Source of the DNA: Alkalihalobacillus sp. BA299
GTDB lineage: Bacteria; Bacillota; Bacilli; Bacillales; Bacillaceae_F
DNA: 37,073 nt
Direction of reading: 5' to 3'
Assembly (NCBI RefSeq): GCF_017745675.1
Contig: NZ_JAFLJM010000030.1
Coordinates: 1-37,073 of the forward strand
The translations under genes and the position numbers were made by a program. Within the stretch, counting starts at the first letter, position 1. Each line of letters starts with the position of its first letter. Positions 15,842 to 23,733 of the stretch are shown in pieces. The notes beneath the pieces are model-generated. The model searched no databases. It had not been told where the DNA came from and saw only the letters and a program-made list of their open reading frames with translations.

Positions 15842-15908
15842 CGTCGAAGACTTTTTTCTATTCGACTTGGAATTCTGACAAAAACTGAATCCATTATATG
15901 TTTATAAT
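15842..15908 (+). promoter_or_regulatory. Spo0A-dependent promoter region of spoIIE
   Basis: A -35-like CTGACA (15875-15880) stands 22 bases from TATAAT (15903-15908), far more than the usual 17. Such long spacing (21-22) is the mark of Spo0A-activated sigma-A promoters such as spoIIE and spoIIG. Three Spo0A-box-like sites are in place: CGTCGAA (15842-15848), TTCGACTT (15861-15868, reverse strand) and TCTGACAAAA (reverse-strand TTTTGTCAGA, 15874-15883), the last overlapping the -35 box. Confidence 0.65.
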
Positions 15909-15941
15909 GAAACCACGAAAATTAATCGTGGGGTGTTGCGA

Positions 15942-18437
15942 ATGTTACGGAGAGTTACAAAAGGAGTTATTGAGCCCGTTCGTGGTTGGACGCTTCCTGA
16001 CAAAGTACTGTCGCTAACTACATCTGCAACTGAAAAAATCAAAAAGGGAACGAACTTGCTGTTTTACCAATGGGGACTTCTTATTTTTGTTGTTGGCTTT
16101 TTGCTTGGACGAGCTATGATACTATCAGAAATTACACCTTTTGTATTACCGTTTGTTGCTGCTATCTATGCTTTGAAACGGGACAGGCTAGGTATAGCAG
16201 CACTTGCTGTATTTGCAGGAGCGATGACACATTTTTTAGAAAGTAGCTGGTTTGTATTAGCCTCGCTTTTTATTTTTATTATCTACCAGAAGATCGTAGA
16301 GAAATTTAACGATAATACAGCGAAGGTTCTTCCATTTACTGTTTTCTTTGCAAGTCTATCGGCACGGATTATGTTGACTTTCTTTATACAAGGACAAGTA
16401 ATGAATTACGATTGGATGATGGCTGGAGTAGAAGCAGGCTTAAGCTTCATACTTACGATGATTTTTCTACAAAGTGTACCGCTTATTACAGTCAAACGAA
16501 GCCAACAACCATTGAAAAATGAAGAAATTGTCTGCTTAATCATTTTACTTGCTTCGGTAATGACGGGGACGATCGGTTGGATGATTTATGATTTAACAGT
16601 TGAACATATATTAGCACGTTATCTCGTGTTACTATTTGCCTTTGTTGCTGGTGCCGCTATTGGATCGACTGTAGGTGTTGTAACCGGTTTAATCTTAAGT
16701 TTAGCAAGCGTTGCTAGTCTCTATCAAATGAGTTTACTAGCATTTGCTGGTCTTTTAGGTGGATTGTTAAAAGAGGGAAGAAAAATAGGAGTTAGTATTG
16801 GGCTATTAATTGGTACGTTGCTCATTGGCTTGTATGGTGAAGGGTCAGATCAAGTGATGGTTACCGTTATGGAATCCGGAGTAGCTATTGCTGTATTTCT
16901 ACTAACACCTAAATCTTTAATTAGTAAATTAGCTCGCTATATCCCAGGGACGGTAGAGCACTCGAAAGAACAGCAACAATATTTAAGAAAAATTAGAGAT
17001 GTTACAGCAGGTAGGGTTGAACAATTTTCCCACTTATTTCAAACTTTATCAAATAGTTTCTCTTCAACACCTAATTCGGTTGAGGTTGATGATGTTGAAA
17101 AGGAAGTCGATTATTTCCTAAGCAATGTTACAGAAAAGACATGTCAGGCTTGTTTCAAAAAAGATCGTTGCTGGGTAAACAATTTTAATAAAACGTATGA
17201 ATCGATGTCTCAAATTATGAATGAAGTTGAAAAATATAGTGAAATTAAAGACCCACTGCTTAAAGCGGATTGGAAAAAGTATTGCGTCAAACACGAAAAA
17301 GTTGTCCAAGTGATTCAACATGAATTTGGACAATTTCAAGCGAATCAAAAGCTAAAAAAACAAGTACTAGAAAGTAGAAGATTAGTTGCCGATCAGTTAC
17401 TCGGTGTTTCTCGAGTGATGAATGATTTCGCTAAAGAGATTCAAAGAGAAAAAGAAGGTCATTACGTTCAAGAAGAACAAATGTTAGAAGCGTTAAGAGG
17501 TGTAGGGTTAGAGGTTGGACATATTGATATTTTTCACTTAGAGCAAGGAAATATTGAAATCGAGCTTAGTATTGCTAATGATGGTGGACATGGCCAATCT
17601 GAAAAAGTAGTTGCGCCGATGTTATCCGATATATTAGGAGAAACGATCATTATTAAAAAGGAGGAACGAAGCTTTTATCCAAATGGCTACAGTCATGTTT
17701 CTTTTGGATCAGCGAAGAAGTTTGTCGTAGAAACTGGCGTGGCCACTGTTGCTAAAGGCGGTGCGTATGTATCAGGAGATAGTTATTCAACGATTGAATT
17801 AGGCTCTGGTAAATATGCAATAGCAATTAGTGACGGGATGGGAAACGGGGAGCGAGCCCATTTAGAAAGTAATGAAACGTTGCAGCTATTACAAAAAGTC
17901 TTGCAATCAGGCATTGAGGAAACGGTTGCGATCAAATCCGTTAACTCTGTTCTATCGCTTAGAACAACAGACGAAATTTTTTCTACGCTCGATTTAGCGA
18001 TGATTGATTTACAAGATGCAAACGTAAAGTTTTTAAAGATCGGTTCGATCCCTAGCTTTATTAAACGGGGAACAAAAGTGACAAAAATTGAAGCAAGTAA
18101 CTTACCGATGGGAATTATTCAAGAGTTTGATGTTGATGTCGTAAGTGAACAACTAAAAGCAGGGGATTTATTAATTATGATGAGTGATGGAATTTTTGAT
18201 GCGCCTAAACACGTTGAAAATAAAGAGATGTGGATGAAAAGAATTATCTCTGAAGTTTCATCTGAGGATCCACAAGAGGTGGCAGATTTAATCTTAGAGC
18301 GAGTCATACGACATGAAAAAGGGAGTATTGAAGATGATATGACCATTGTTGTGGCAAAAGTAAAAAGAAATATGCCGAAATGGGCGGCTATCCCTCTTTA
18401 TAAGCCAAGGAAAGTAGAAAAGAAGAAGGCACAGTAG
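15942..18437 (+). CDS. spoIIE: Stage II sporulation protein E, PP2C serine phosphatase
   Basis: SpoIIE goes with FtsZ to the polar septum and dephosphorylates SpoIIAA, thereby freeing sigma-F in the forespore. The 831 residues (827 in B. subtilis) consist of an N-terminal multi-span membrane region (about 28-310), a central FtsZ-binding and oligomerising region with a Cys-rich stretch (TCQACFKKDRCW), and a C-terminal PP2C domain (about 590-805). Catalytic aspartates are visible in SGDSYS, SDGMGNG (D631) and MSDGIFDAP. ATG 15942 is chosen because GGGGTG is six bases upstream. A GTG at 15933 lies within that site. Confidence 0.97.
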   Translation: MLRRVTKGVIEPVRGWTLPDKVLSLTTSATEKIKKGTNLLFYQWGLLIFVVGFLLGRAMILSEITPFVLPFVAAIYALKRDRLGIAALAVFAGAMTHFLESSWFVLASLFIFIIYQKIVEKFNDNTAKVLPFTVFFASLSARIMLTFFIQGQVMNYDWMMAGVEAGLSFILTMIFLQSVPLITVKRSQQPLKNEEIVCLIILLASVMTGTIGWMIYDLTVEHILARYLVLLFAFVAGAAIGSTVGVVTGLILSLASVASLYQMSLLAFAGLLGGLLKEGRKIGVSIGLLIGTLLIGLYGEGSDQVMVTVMESGVAIAVFLLTPKSLISKLARYIPGTVEHSKEQQQYLRKIRDVTAGRVEQFSHLFQTLSNSFSSTPNSVEVDDVEKEVDYFLSNVTEKTCQACFKKDRCWVNNFNKTYESMSQIMNEVEKYSEIKDPLLKADWKKYCVKHEKVVQVIQHEFGQFQANQKLKKQVLESRRLVADQLLGVSRVMNDFAKEIQREKEGHYVQEEQMLEALRGVGLEVGHIDIFHLEQGNIEIELSIANDGGHGQSEKVVAPMLSDILGETIIIKKEERSFYPNGYSHVSFGSAKKFVVETGVATVAKGGAYVSGDSYSTIELGSGKYAIAISDGMGNGERAHLESNETLQLLQKVLQSGIEETVAIKSVNSVLSLRTTDEIFSTLDLAMIDLQDANVKFLKIGSIPSFIKRGTKVTKIEASNLPMGIIQEFDVDVVSEQLKAGDLLIMMSDGIFDAPKHVENKEMWMKRIISEVSSEDPQEVADLILERVIRHEKGSIEDDMTIVVAKVKRNMPKWAAIPLYKPRKVEKKKAQ

Positions 18438-18465
18438 TGACAAAGTAAGTGAGGAAGTTTGTAAT

Positions 18466-18494
18466 GTATAAAGGCCCTCTAAATGGTGAATGAT
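18466..18494 (+). promoter_or_regulatory. Possible sigma-F promoter of yabS-yabT
   Basis: GTATA (18466-18470), 14 bases, GGTGAATGAT (from 18485) partly resembles the sigma-F pattern (GYATA / GGnnAnAnTR). yabT is a forespore gene in B. subtilis. The -10 match is poor, so this is tentative. Confidence 0.3.
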
Positions 18495-18525
18495 GGTAAC
18501 ATTCAGAAAATTGGAGGGGATATGC

Positions 18526-19266
18526 TTGGGAAAAGGTACATTACGCCAGATTTTACTCATAACTGATGGATGCTCAAACCAAGGGGAAGACCCTGTTGCT
18601 ATAGCTGCTTTAGCAAAAGAGCAAGGCATTACGGTAAATGTTATCGGTGTTGTCGATAATAGTCCAATGAATGAAAAAGCAGTTCAGGAAATTGAGTCGA
18701 TAGCAATGGCGAGCGGTGGTGTCAGTCAAATCGTTTATGCTCAAAACTTAGCTAAAACGGTTCAAATGGTGACGAGGAAAGCGATGACACAAACATTATA
18801 TGGTGTAGTTAACAAGGAGCTTCAGCAAATTTTAGGAAAAGAACAAGAACTAGAAGACTTGTCTCCAGAAAAGCGTGGTCAAGTGATGGAAGTGGTTGAT
18901 GAATTAGGTGAAACGATTGATTTAAATGTTTTAATATTAGTAGATACGAGTGCCAGTATGAAAAACAAATTACCGATGGTTCAAGATGCGTTAACGGACT
19001 TGTCGATTAGTCTTACTTCTCGAATGGGAGACAACCGTTTTTCACTCTATTCATTTCCAGGAAAAAGAAAAGATATCGATCGTTTACTAGATTGGACACC
19101 GAAACTAGAATCGTTAACTGGAATTTTTCATAAGTTGTCATCTGGTGGTATTACTCCGACAGGACCTGCCTTACAAGTTGCATTACAAAGGTTTGAGAAA
19201 ACTAACTCGAGAAGGAGTTTGATCTCTAGTGGCGAGGATGAATTACTCGAAGACTCAGGTATGTAA
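18526..19266 (+). CDS. yabS: YabS, von Willebrand factor A-type protein with permuted halves
   Basis: This protein of unknown function has 246 residues (245 in B. subtilis as I recall). It carries all three parts of a VWA metal site, but in an unusual order. The LLITDG strand with D14, normally late in the fold, comes first, followed by the AALAKEQGITVNVIGV segment. The DxSxS motif (D140, S142, S144) and the GGITPTGPAL threonine come in the second half. Start TTG 18526 follows GGAGGGG by six bases. An ATG at 18522 is out of frame. It overlaps yabT by 38 bases, so the two probably act or are made together in the forespore. Confidence 0.85.
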   Translation: MGKGTLRQILLITDGCSNQGEDPVAIAALAKEQGITVNVIGVVDNSPMNEKAVQEIESIAMASGGVSQIVYAQNLAKTVQMVTRKAMTQTLYGVVNKELQQILGKEQELEDLSPEKRGQVMEVVDELGETIDLNVLILVDTSASMKNKLPMVQDALTDLSISLTSRMGDNRFSLYSFPGKRKDIDRLLDWTPKLESLTGIFHKLSSGGITPTGPALQVALQRFEKTNSRRSLISSGEDELLEDSGM

Positions 19267-20200
19267 CTTATCTCCAGGGGCAAAAGTTGTTGGCAAGTGG
19301 CATCGGAAAACTTATCAAATTGTCAAATTACTCGGGTCTGGGGCTACTGGATCAGTGTATTTGGCAAGAAGTGTAGAAGGTGATGTTGCACTGAAAATTG
19401 GTGTGAATAGCATGGCCATCACATCTGAGGTAAATGTATTAAAGCATTTTTCGAAGGTCCAAGGTCAGGTACTTGGGCCTTCTTTGTTAGATGTTGATGA
19501 CTTAGTAGTAAACGATGGGGTCTTTCCGTTTTACGTAATGGAGTATTTAAAAGGTGAGCAGTTAATAACATTTACTTCAAAACGTGGAGAAGAATGGATC
19601 GGTATTTTAATGGTGCAACTGTTAGGTGATTTAGACCGGCTCCACCGTGCAGGTTGGGCGTTTGGTGATTTGAAGCCCGATAATTTAATTGTGGTCGGTC
19701 CAACACCGCGAATACGCTGGCTAGACGTCGGCGGAACGACATTGCTCGGACGATCCATTAAAGAGTATACAGAGTTTTTTGATCGTGGCTACTGGGGGTT
19801 AGGTTCACGAAAGGCAGAGCCGAGCTATGATTTATTTTCTCTTGTCATGATCATGATTAATTGTTCTTATCCAAGACGATTTGATAAAAAAGGTGATCAG
19901 CCACTCCCGCAACTGAAACAAGCAATAGAAACAAAGCCTGGTCTCAAACCGTATCGTGACGTCATGTTAAAAGGTCTGCAAGGAAAGTACAGCGATGCTC
20001 AGTTGATGAAGAAAGATTTAATGGATTCTATCCAACGTAAATCAACACTTTATAAAAAAAATCCTGGATCTACTCCTAAAAAAGGAAAGAGAAACGAGCG
20101 GAAAAAAGCTTCGAAATCTTCTTACCTTATTGAAATCTTTCTCGTTACCTCTTTTCTTATTTTGGCATATATCCTATACTTATTTGGACAATTAATGTAA
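19229..20200 (+). CDS. yabT: Hanks-type Ser/Thr kinase YabT with C-terminal membrane anchor
   Basis: YabT is the sporulation-linked eukaryote-like kinase. In B. subtilis it is activated by DNA and phosphorylates RecA and other DNA-related proteins. Here one sees the glycine loop GSGATGSV (36-43), K56, the catalytic loop FGDLKPDN (D147; the usual H-R is replaced by F-G) and LDVGG (D166) in place of DFG. A basic linker (about 275-298) precedes one membrane span close to the C-terminus. There are no PASTA repeats. GTG 19229 has AAGGAG 11 bases upstream. ATG 19238 is the alternative. Its stop codon lies inside the direct repeat of the following element. Confidence 0.9.
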   Translation: MARMNYSKTQVCNLSPGAKVVGKWHRKTYQIVKLLGSGATGSVYLARSVEGDVALKIGVNSMAITSEVNVLKHFSKVQGQVLGPSLLDVDDLVVNDGVFPFYVMEYLKGEQLITFTSKRGEEWIGILMVQLLGDLDRLHRAGWAFGDLKPDNLIVVGPTPRIRWLDVGGTTLLGRSIKEYTEFFDRGYWGLGSRKAEPSYDLFSLVMIMINCSYPRRFDKKGDQPLPQLKQAIETKPGLKPYRDVMLKGLQGKYSDAQLMKKDLMDSIQRKSTLYKKNPGSTPKKGKRNERKKASKSSYLIEIFLVTSFLILAYILYLFGQLM

Positions 20201-20390
20201 AAGACGATGTTCAAAAAGTCTGGGAAAAATAGCTGTCGAATTTCTTTGTCAACTTGCTCCTCCGCTCCTCACGTATTAACAACATACGTTCCAGTGCTCG
20301 GAGACGGCGTTTCCTCGAAATTCTTGGCTCTTTTTGTCCTCCTTTTTGAACACGGATTAAAAGACGATGTTCAAAAAGTCCGGGAAATAG
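20198..20390. repeat. 143-bp inverted-end element plus a partial second copy, between yabT and the YjjP-like gene
   Basis: The element (20209-20351) begins GTTCAAAAAG and ends CTTTTTGAAC. It holds a perfect hairpin ACGTAT/ATACGT (about 20266-20286) and an outer pairing of GAATTTC/GAAATTC. A 23-base stretch starting in the yabT stop codon (20198-20220) recurs exactly at 20358-20380, so a second truncated copy follows. On the minus strand the element is open from end to end for a very basic peptide (with ISRKRRLRALERMLLIREE) that stops inside the other terminal repeat. I recall similar peptides as short hypothetical proteins in other Bacillus, but this is unverified. Confidence 0.7.
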
Positions 20391-20409
20391 GTAAGTTGTG
20401 GAGGGTACC

Positions 20410-21168
20410 ATGTCTAGAGCAGATCGGATGATGGATGTATGTTTGTTAGCAGGAGAAATAATGCTAATATACGGTGCAGAAACTTATCGAGTAGAAGAAA
20501 CGATAGAGCGGATGGCAAAAGCAGCAGGTTTTTCGAATGTCCATAGCTTTGTGACGACAACTGGAATATTTCTCTCCTTTGATGAAGTTGGTAAAGGAGA
20601 TACAATGCAAATGATTCGTGTGGATGATCGGATTTATGATTTAAATAAAGTATCATTAGTTAATCAAGTGTCACGGGAATTTGTAACAGGTGCTATTGAT
20701 GAAGAATCGGCTTACGATAAGCTAAATGAAATCGCTAGGCTACCGATGAATTATCCAATATGGCTTGTTCATCTTGCTTCAGGTGTAGCCGGTGCTGGGT
20801 TTTCCTATTTATTTGGGGGCAGCTTACGTGACATGCTTCCAGCTTTTATTGCAGGGTTTATTGTTAGCGTATGTGTATTTAAGTTTCAAGAATATTTAAA
20901 GGTAAAGTTTTTCGCTGAATTTATTTCAGCTTTTATCGGGGGAAGTGTAGCGATTGGTCTTGTATTTCTAGGTGTTGGTGTTAATTTAGATCAAATCATT
21001 ATCGGAATATTAATGCCTCTTGTTCCAGGGGTTCCCCTAACTAATGCGGTACGAGATTTAATTTCAGGTGATTATGTAGCTGGAGTCAGTAGGGGTGCAG
21101 AAGCCTTTTTGACGGCACTATCTATCGCAACTGGGGTTGCACTTGCAATTGGGCTATTTTTAACTTAA
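20410..21168 (+). CDS. Threonine/serine exporter-family protein, YjjP-like (ThrE N-terminal half)
   Basis: The 252-residue protein has a soluble N-terminal domain (about 1-115, with GAETYRVEETIERM and the FVTTTGIF strand typical of the DUF1212/ThrE family) followed by about five membrane spans with the loop MPLVPGVPLTNAVRDLISGDY. In the family, fused ThrE exports threonine or serine, while the split pair YjjP/YjjB of E. coli exports succinate. The substrate here is unknown. ATG 20410 follows GGAGGG. Its partner gene lies 80 bases downstream. The pair is not at this locus in B. subtilis and is bordered upstream by a repeat element, which suggests a later insertion or a loss elsewhere. Confidence 0.88.
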   Translation: MSRADRMMDVCLLAGEIMLIYGAETYRVEETIERMAKAAGFSNVHSFVTTTGIFLSFDEVGKGDTMQMIRVDDRIYDLNKVSLVNQVSREFVTGAIDEESAYDKLNEIARLPMNYPIWLVHLASGVAGAGFSYLFGGSLRDMLPAFIAGFIVSVCVFKFQEYLKVKFFAEFISAFIGGSVAIGLVFLGVGVNLDQIIIGILMPLVPGVPLTNAVRDLISGDYVAGVSRGAEAFLTALSIATGVALAIGLFLT

Positions 21169-21248
21169 ATAGGGGCTGTTATAAAAGTCTGACCGTTTTA
21201 CCGCTTCAGTCAACACGGGGCTTTTGTTCAAAATTAATAGGGGGAAAA

Positions 21249-21698
21249 ATGATGTGGTTGGAATTATTTTTTGTATACGCGGCAACAATTTGTTTTGGGA
21301 TATTATTTAATGTTCCGACTAGAGCTTTGTTTATAGGAGCATTAATTGGGTGCTTGTCATGGTTTATTTATCGTACTCTTCCAGAACAAGGTGTGTCCCT
21401 TATTTTAGCGACTGCGCTTGCTTCCTTTATGAGCGCTACTCTTTCACATATTCTGGCAAAAAAATTTAGAATACCAGCTACAACATTTAGTATTCCTGCC
21501 ATCATTCCATTAGTTCCTGGCAGCAAGGCCTATTTTACGATGCTCGCCTTTGTTGAAAGTAATTATTTACTCGGGTTAGAGCTAGGGATCAGTACGATGT
21601 TACAAGCTGGAGCGATTGCAGGTGGCCTCGTTTTTGCACTCGCTATTTTCTCCTTTAAGAAAGGAGGAATTGGTCAGCGCTATGAAACAGGACGTTAA
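21249..21698 (+). CDS. Threonine/serine exporter-family protein, YjjB-like (ThrE C-terminal half)
   Basis: This small 149-residue membrane protein has about four to five spans and the family motif IPAIIPLVPGSKAYFTML. It is the second half of the split exporter, expected to form a complex with the YjjP-like protein encoded just upstream. ATG 21249 follows AGGGGGAA; a second ATG follows directly. The last 17 bases overlap tilS, so the pair is wired into the tilS transcript. The 80-base gap before it (21169-21248) holds GGGGCTGTTATAAAAGTC, possibly a transposon-end remnant. Confidence 0.87.
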   Translation: MMWLELFFVYAATICFGILFNVPTRALFIGALIGCLSWFIYRTLPEQGVSLILATALASFMSATLSHILAKKFRIPATTFSIPAIIPLVPGSKAYFTMLAFVESNYLLGLELGISTMLQAGAIAGGLVFALAIFSFKKGGIGQRYETGR

Positions 21699-23085
21699 TC
21701 AGTTTATTAAAGAACATCGACTGTTAAAGCTGAATTCAACCATCGTTGTTGGCGTTTCAGGAGGGCCTGATTCTCTAGCATTATTGCATTATTTATGGGA
21801 TAAAAGTCAAAAGGAAAACTATCTGATCGTTGCTGCTCACGTCGATCATCAATTAAGAAAAGGTACTTCAGCCGAAGATTATCAATTCGTCAAGCAGTTT
21901 TGTGAGGAGCGAGGAATTCTTTTTGAGGGGAAACGAGTAGATGTAAAGGAAGTTCAATCCGAACTCGGTTTGAGTATACAAATGGCTGCACGAAAATGCC
22001 GTTATGACGTTTTTAAACAAGTAATGATTCAGTATCGTGCTCACTATCTTGCATTAGCTCATCATGGCGATGATCAAATTGAAACAATCTTAATGAATCA
22101 GGTGAGAGGTACGATAGATGGACTCTCGGGTATACCTGTATCAAGACCATTTGCAACAGGCATGATCATTCGACCATTTTTAGGAATAACAAAGGCGGAA
22201 ATAGAGCAATACTGTAAGGAAGAACAGTTACAACCAAGAATTGATGAAAGTAATTTCTCTGGGAAATACGTGAGGAATCGCTTTCGTGAAGCAGTGTTAC
22301 CATTTATAAAAAAGGAAAATCCTAAGGCACATATGCATTTTCAACGGATGAGTGAAGCACTTGATGCAGATCGCATCTACCTAGAAGAGCTAACTCGTAC
22401 ACATATTGAAAATGTCCTAGAGAAAAAAACGAAGGAAGAGGTGATCATTTCTGTTGAACCGTTTAAAGGTCTCCCTTTACCTTTACAAAGAAGGGGTATT
22501 CATCTAATATTAAAATATCTTTACGGGGAAAATTACCCATTTCTATCATTCATACATATTGAACACGTTTATGAGCTTATTTATTCTCATCATCCATCTG
22601 GACAACTTGATTTACCACAAGGATTAATTATAGAAAGAAGCTATGATCGTTGTCGGTGTACCTTCAACAAAGATGAAAAAGATATTGAGTCATTTTCAAC
22701 CGAGTTGCAAGTTCCAGGATGTATTTCGACAAAGTTGGGAATAATAAGTGCAAAATTGACATCAAACCTCTCTCATGAAGAACGAAATCCATATACTTTT
22801 ATTTGTGATGCTGATCAAATTTGTTTTCCACTCATAATAAGAACAAAAACCGATGGAGATCGTATTCAATTGATAGGTATGGAAGGGTCCAAAAAAGTTA
22901 GCCGAATTTTTATCGATCATAAAATCGAGCAGAAGAAACGAAAGATATGGCCACTCGTTACTGATGGAAATAATGAAGTGATATGGATTCCCGTATTAGG
23001 ACATTCTAAAAAAGGTGCTGTCACAGAAATGTCGCAAAAATATTTAGTGCTTTCATTTGTATTTCATCATGAAGGCTCGGTATAA
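21682..23085 (+). CDS. tilS: tRNA(Ile)-lysidine synthase TilS
   Basis: TilS uses ATP to attach lysine to C34 of tRNA-Ile(CAU), changing both codon reading and charging from Met to Ile. It is essential. The PP-loop SGGPDS stands at 26-31, the N-type ATPase domain runs to about 220, and the C-terminal tRNA-binding domains follow with the RTKTDGDRIQL...GSKKVSRIFID segment. The length is 467 (472 in B. subtilis). ATG 21682 is chosen by the family N-terminus. The AAGGAGG at 21661 is farther than usual (about 14 bases), so coupling with the upstream gene may assist. hpt follows after 39 bases. Confidence 0.95.
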   Translation: MKQDVNQFIKEHRLLKLNSTIVVGVSGGPDSLALLHYLWDKSQKENYLIVAAHVDHQLRKGTSAEDYQFVKQFCEERGILFEGKRVDVKEVQSELGLSIQMAARKCRYDVFKQVMIQYRAHYLALAHHGDDQIETILMNQVRGTIDGLSGIPVSRPFATGMIIRPFLGITKAEIEQYCKEEQLQPRIDESNFSGKYVRNRFREAVLPFIKKENPKAHMHFQRMSEALDADRIYLEELTRTHIENVLEKKTKEEVIISVEPFKGLPLPLQRRGIHLILKYLYGENYPFLSFIHIEHVYELIYSHHPSGQLDLPQGLIIERSYDRCRCTFNKDEKDIESFSTELQVPGCISTKLGIISAKLTSNLSHEERNPYTFICDADQICFPLIIRTKTDGDRIQLIGMEGSKKVSRIFIDHKIEQKKRKIWPLVTDGNNEVIWIPVLGHSKKGAVTEMSQKYLVLSFVFHHEGSV

Positions 23086-23124
23086 TTCTTTTCAGCAACA
23101 GTTACAGGAGGGTATAGCAAAACA

Positions 23125-23664
23125 ATGAAAGATGATATCAAGGAGATACTAATTTCTGAAGAAGAAATACAAGCGAAAGTACGAGAATTAGGTGATCTAC
23201 TTACGAAAGAATATGATGGTAAGTTTCCCCTCGTTATCGGTGTATTAAAAGGAGCACTTCCTTTTATGGCTGATTTGACGAAAAGAATAAATACCCATAT
23301 CGAGCTCGACTTTATGGATGTATCAAGCTATGGTGCTGGGACTGTTTCTACAGGTGAAGTAAAAATAGTTAAAGATTTAAACACTTCTGTAGAAGGTCGC
23401 CATGTCCTTATTGTAGAAGATATTATTGATAGCGGATTAACTTTAAGTTACTTAGTAAAATTGTTTCATTATCGAAAAGCAGAAACTGTCAAAATCGTTA
23501 CATTATTAGATAAGCCAGAAGGAAGAAAGGTCGATTTAGTACCGGACCTTGCCGGATTTACGGTTCCTGATGCGTTTGTTGTCGGATATGGTTTGGATTT
23601 TGCTGAACGATATCGAAACCTCCCGTATATTGGCGTACTAAAGCCTGAAATTTATGGGACGTAA
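23125..23664 (+). CDS. hpt: Hypoxanthine-guanine phosphoribosyltransferase
   Basis: Hpt joins hypoxanthine or guanine to PRPP, giving IMP or GMP in purine salvage. The product has 179 residues (180 in B. subtilis). The PRPP loop EDIIDSGLT (98-106) and the flexible-loop segment DFMDVSSYGAGT (62-73) are plain. ATG 23125 has CAGGAGGG upstream. In B. subtilis Hpt binds TilS and FtsH is encoded next. The tilS-hpt-ftsH order is kept here. Confidence 0.96.
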   Translation: MKDDIKEILISEEEIQAKVRELGDLLTKEYDGKFPLVIGVLKGALPFMADLTKRINTHIELDFMDVSSYGAGTVSTGEVKIVKDLNTSVEGRHVLIVEDIIDSGLTLSYLVKLFHYRKAETVKIVTLLDKPEGRKVDLVPDLAGFTVPDAFVVGYGLDFAERYRNLPYIGVLKPEIYGT

Positions 23665-23667
23665 AGA

Positions 23668-23697
23668 TTGTGAAAAAAGTGGTAAATATGATACTAT
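23668..23697 (+). promoter_or_regulatory. Likely sigma-A promoter of ftsH
   Basis: TTGTGA (23668-23673), 18 bases, then the extended -10 TGATACTAT (23689-23697). Both hexamers are imperfect, but the TG dinucleotide and spacing are right. A leader of about 30 nt precedes ftsH. Confidence 0.45.
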
Positions 23698-23733
23698 AAC
23701 TTAAGCTGTATTGTACGTGGGAGGAGGTCAGGA

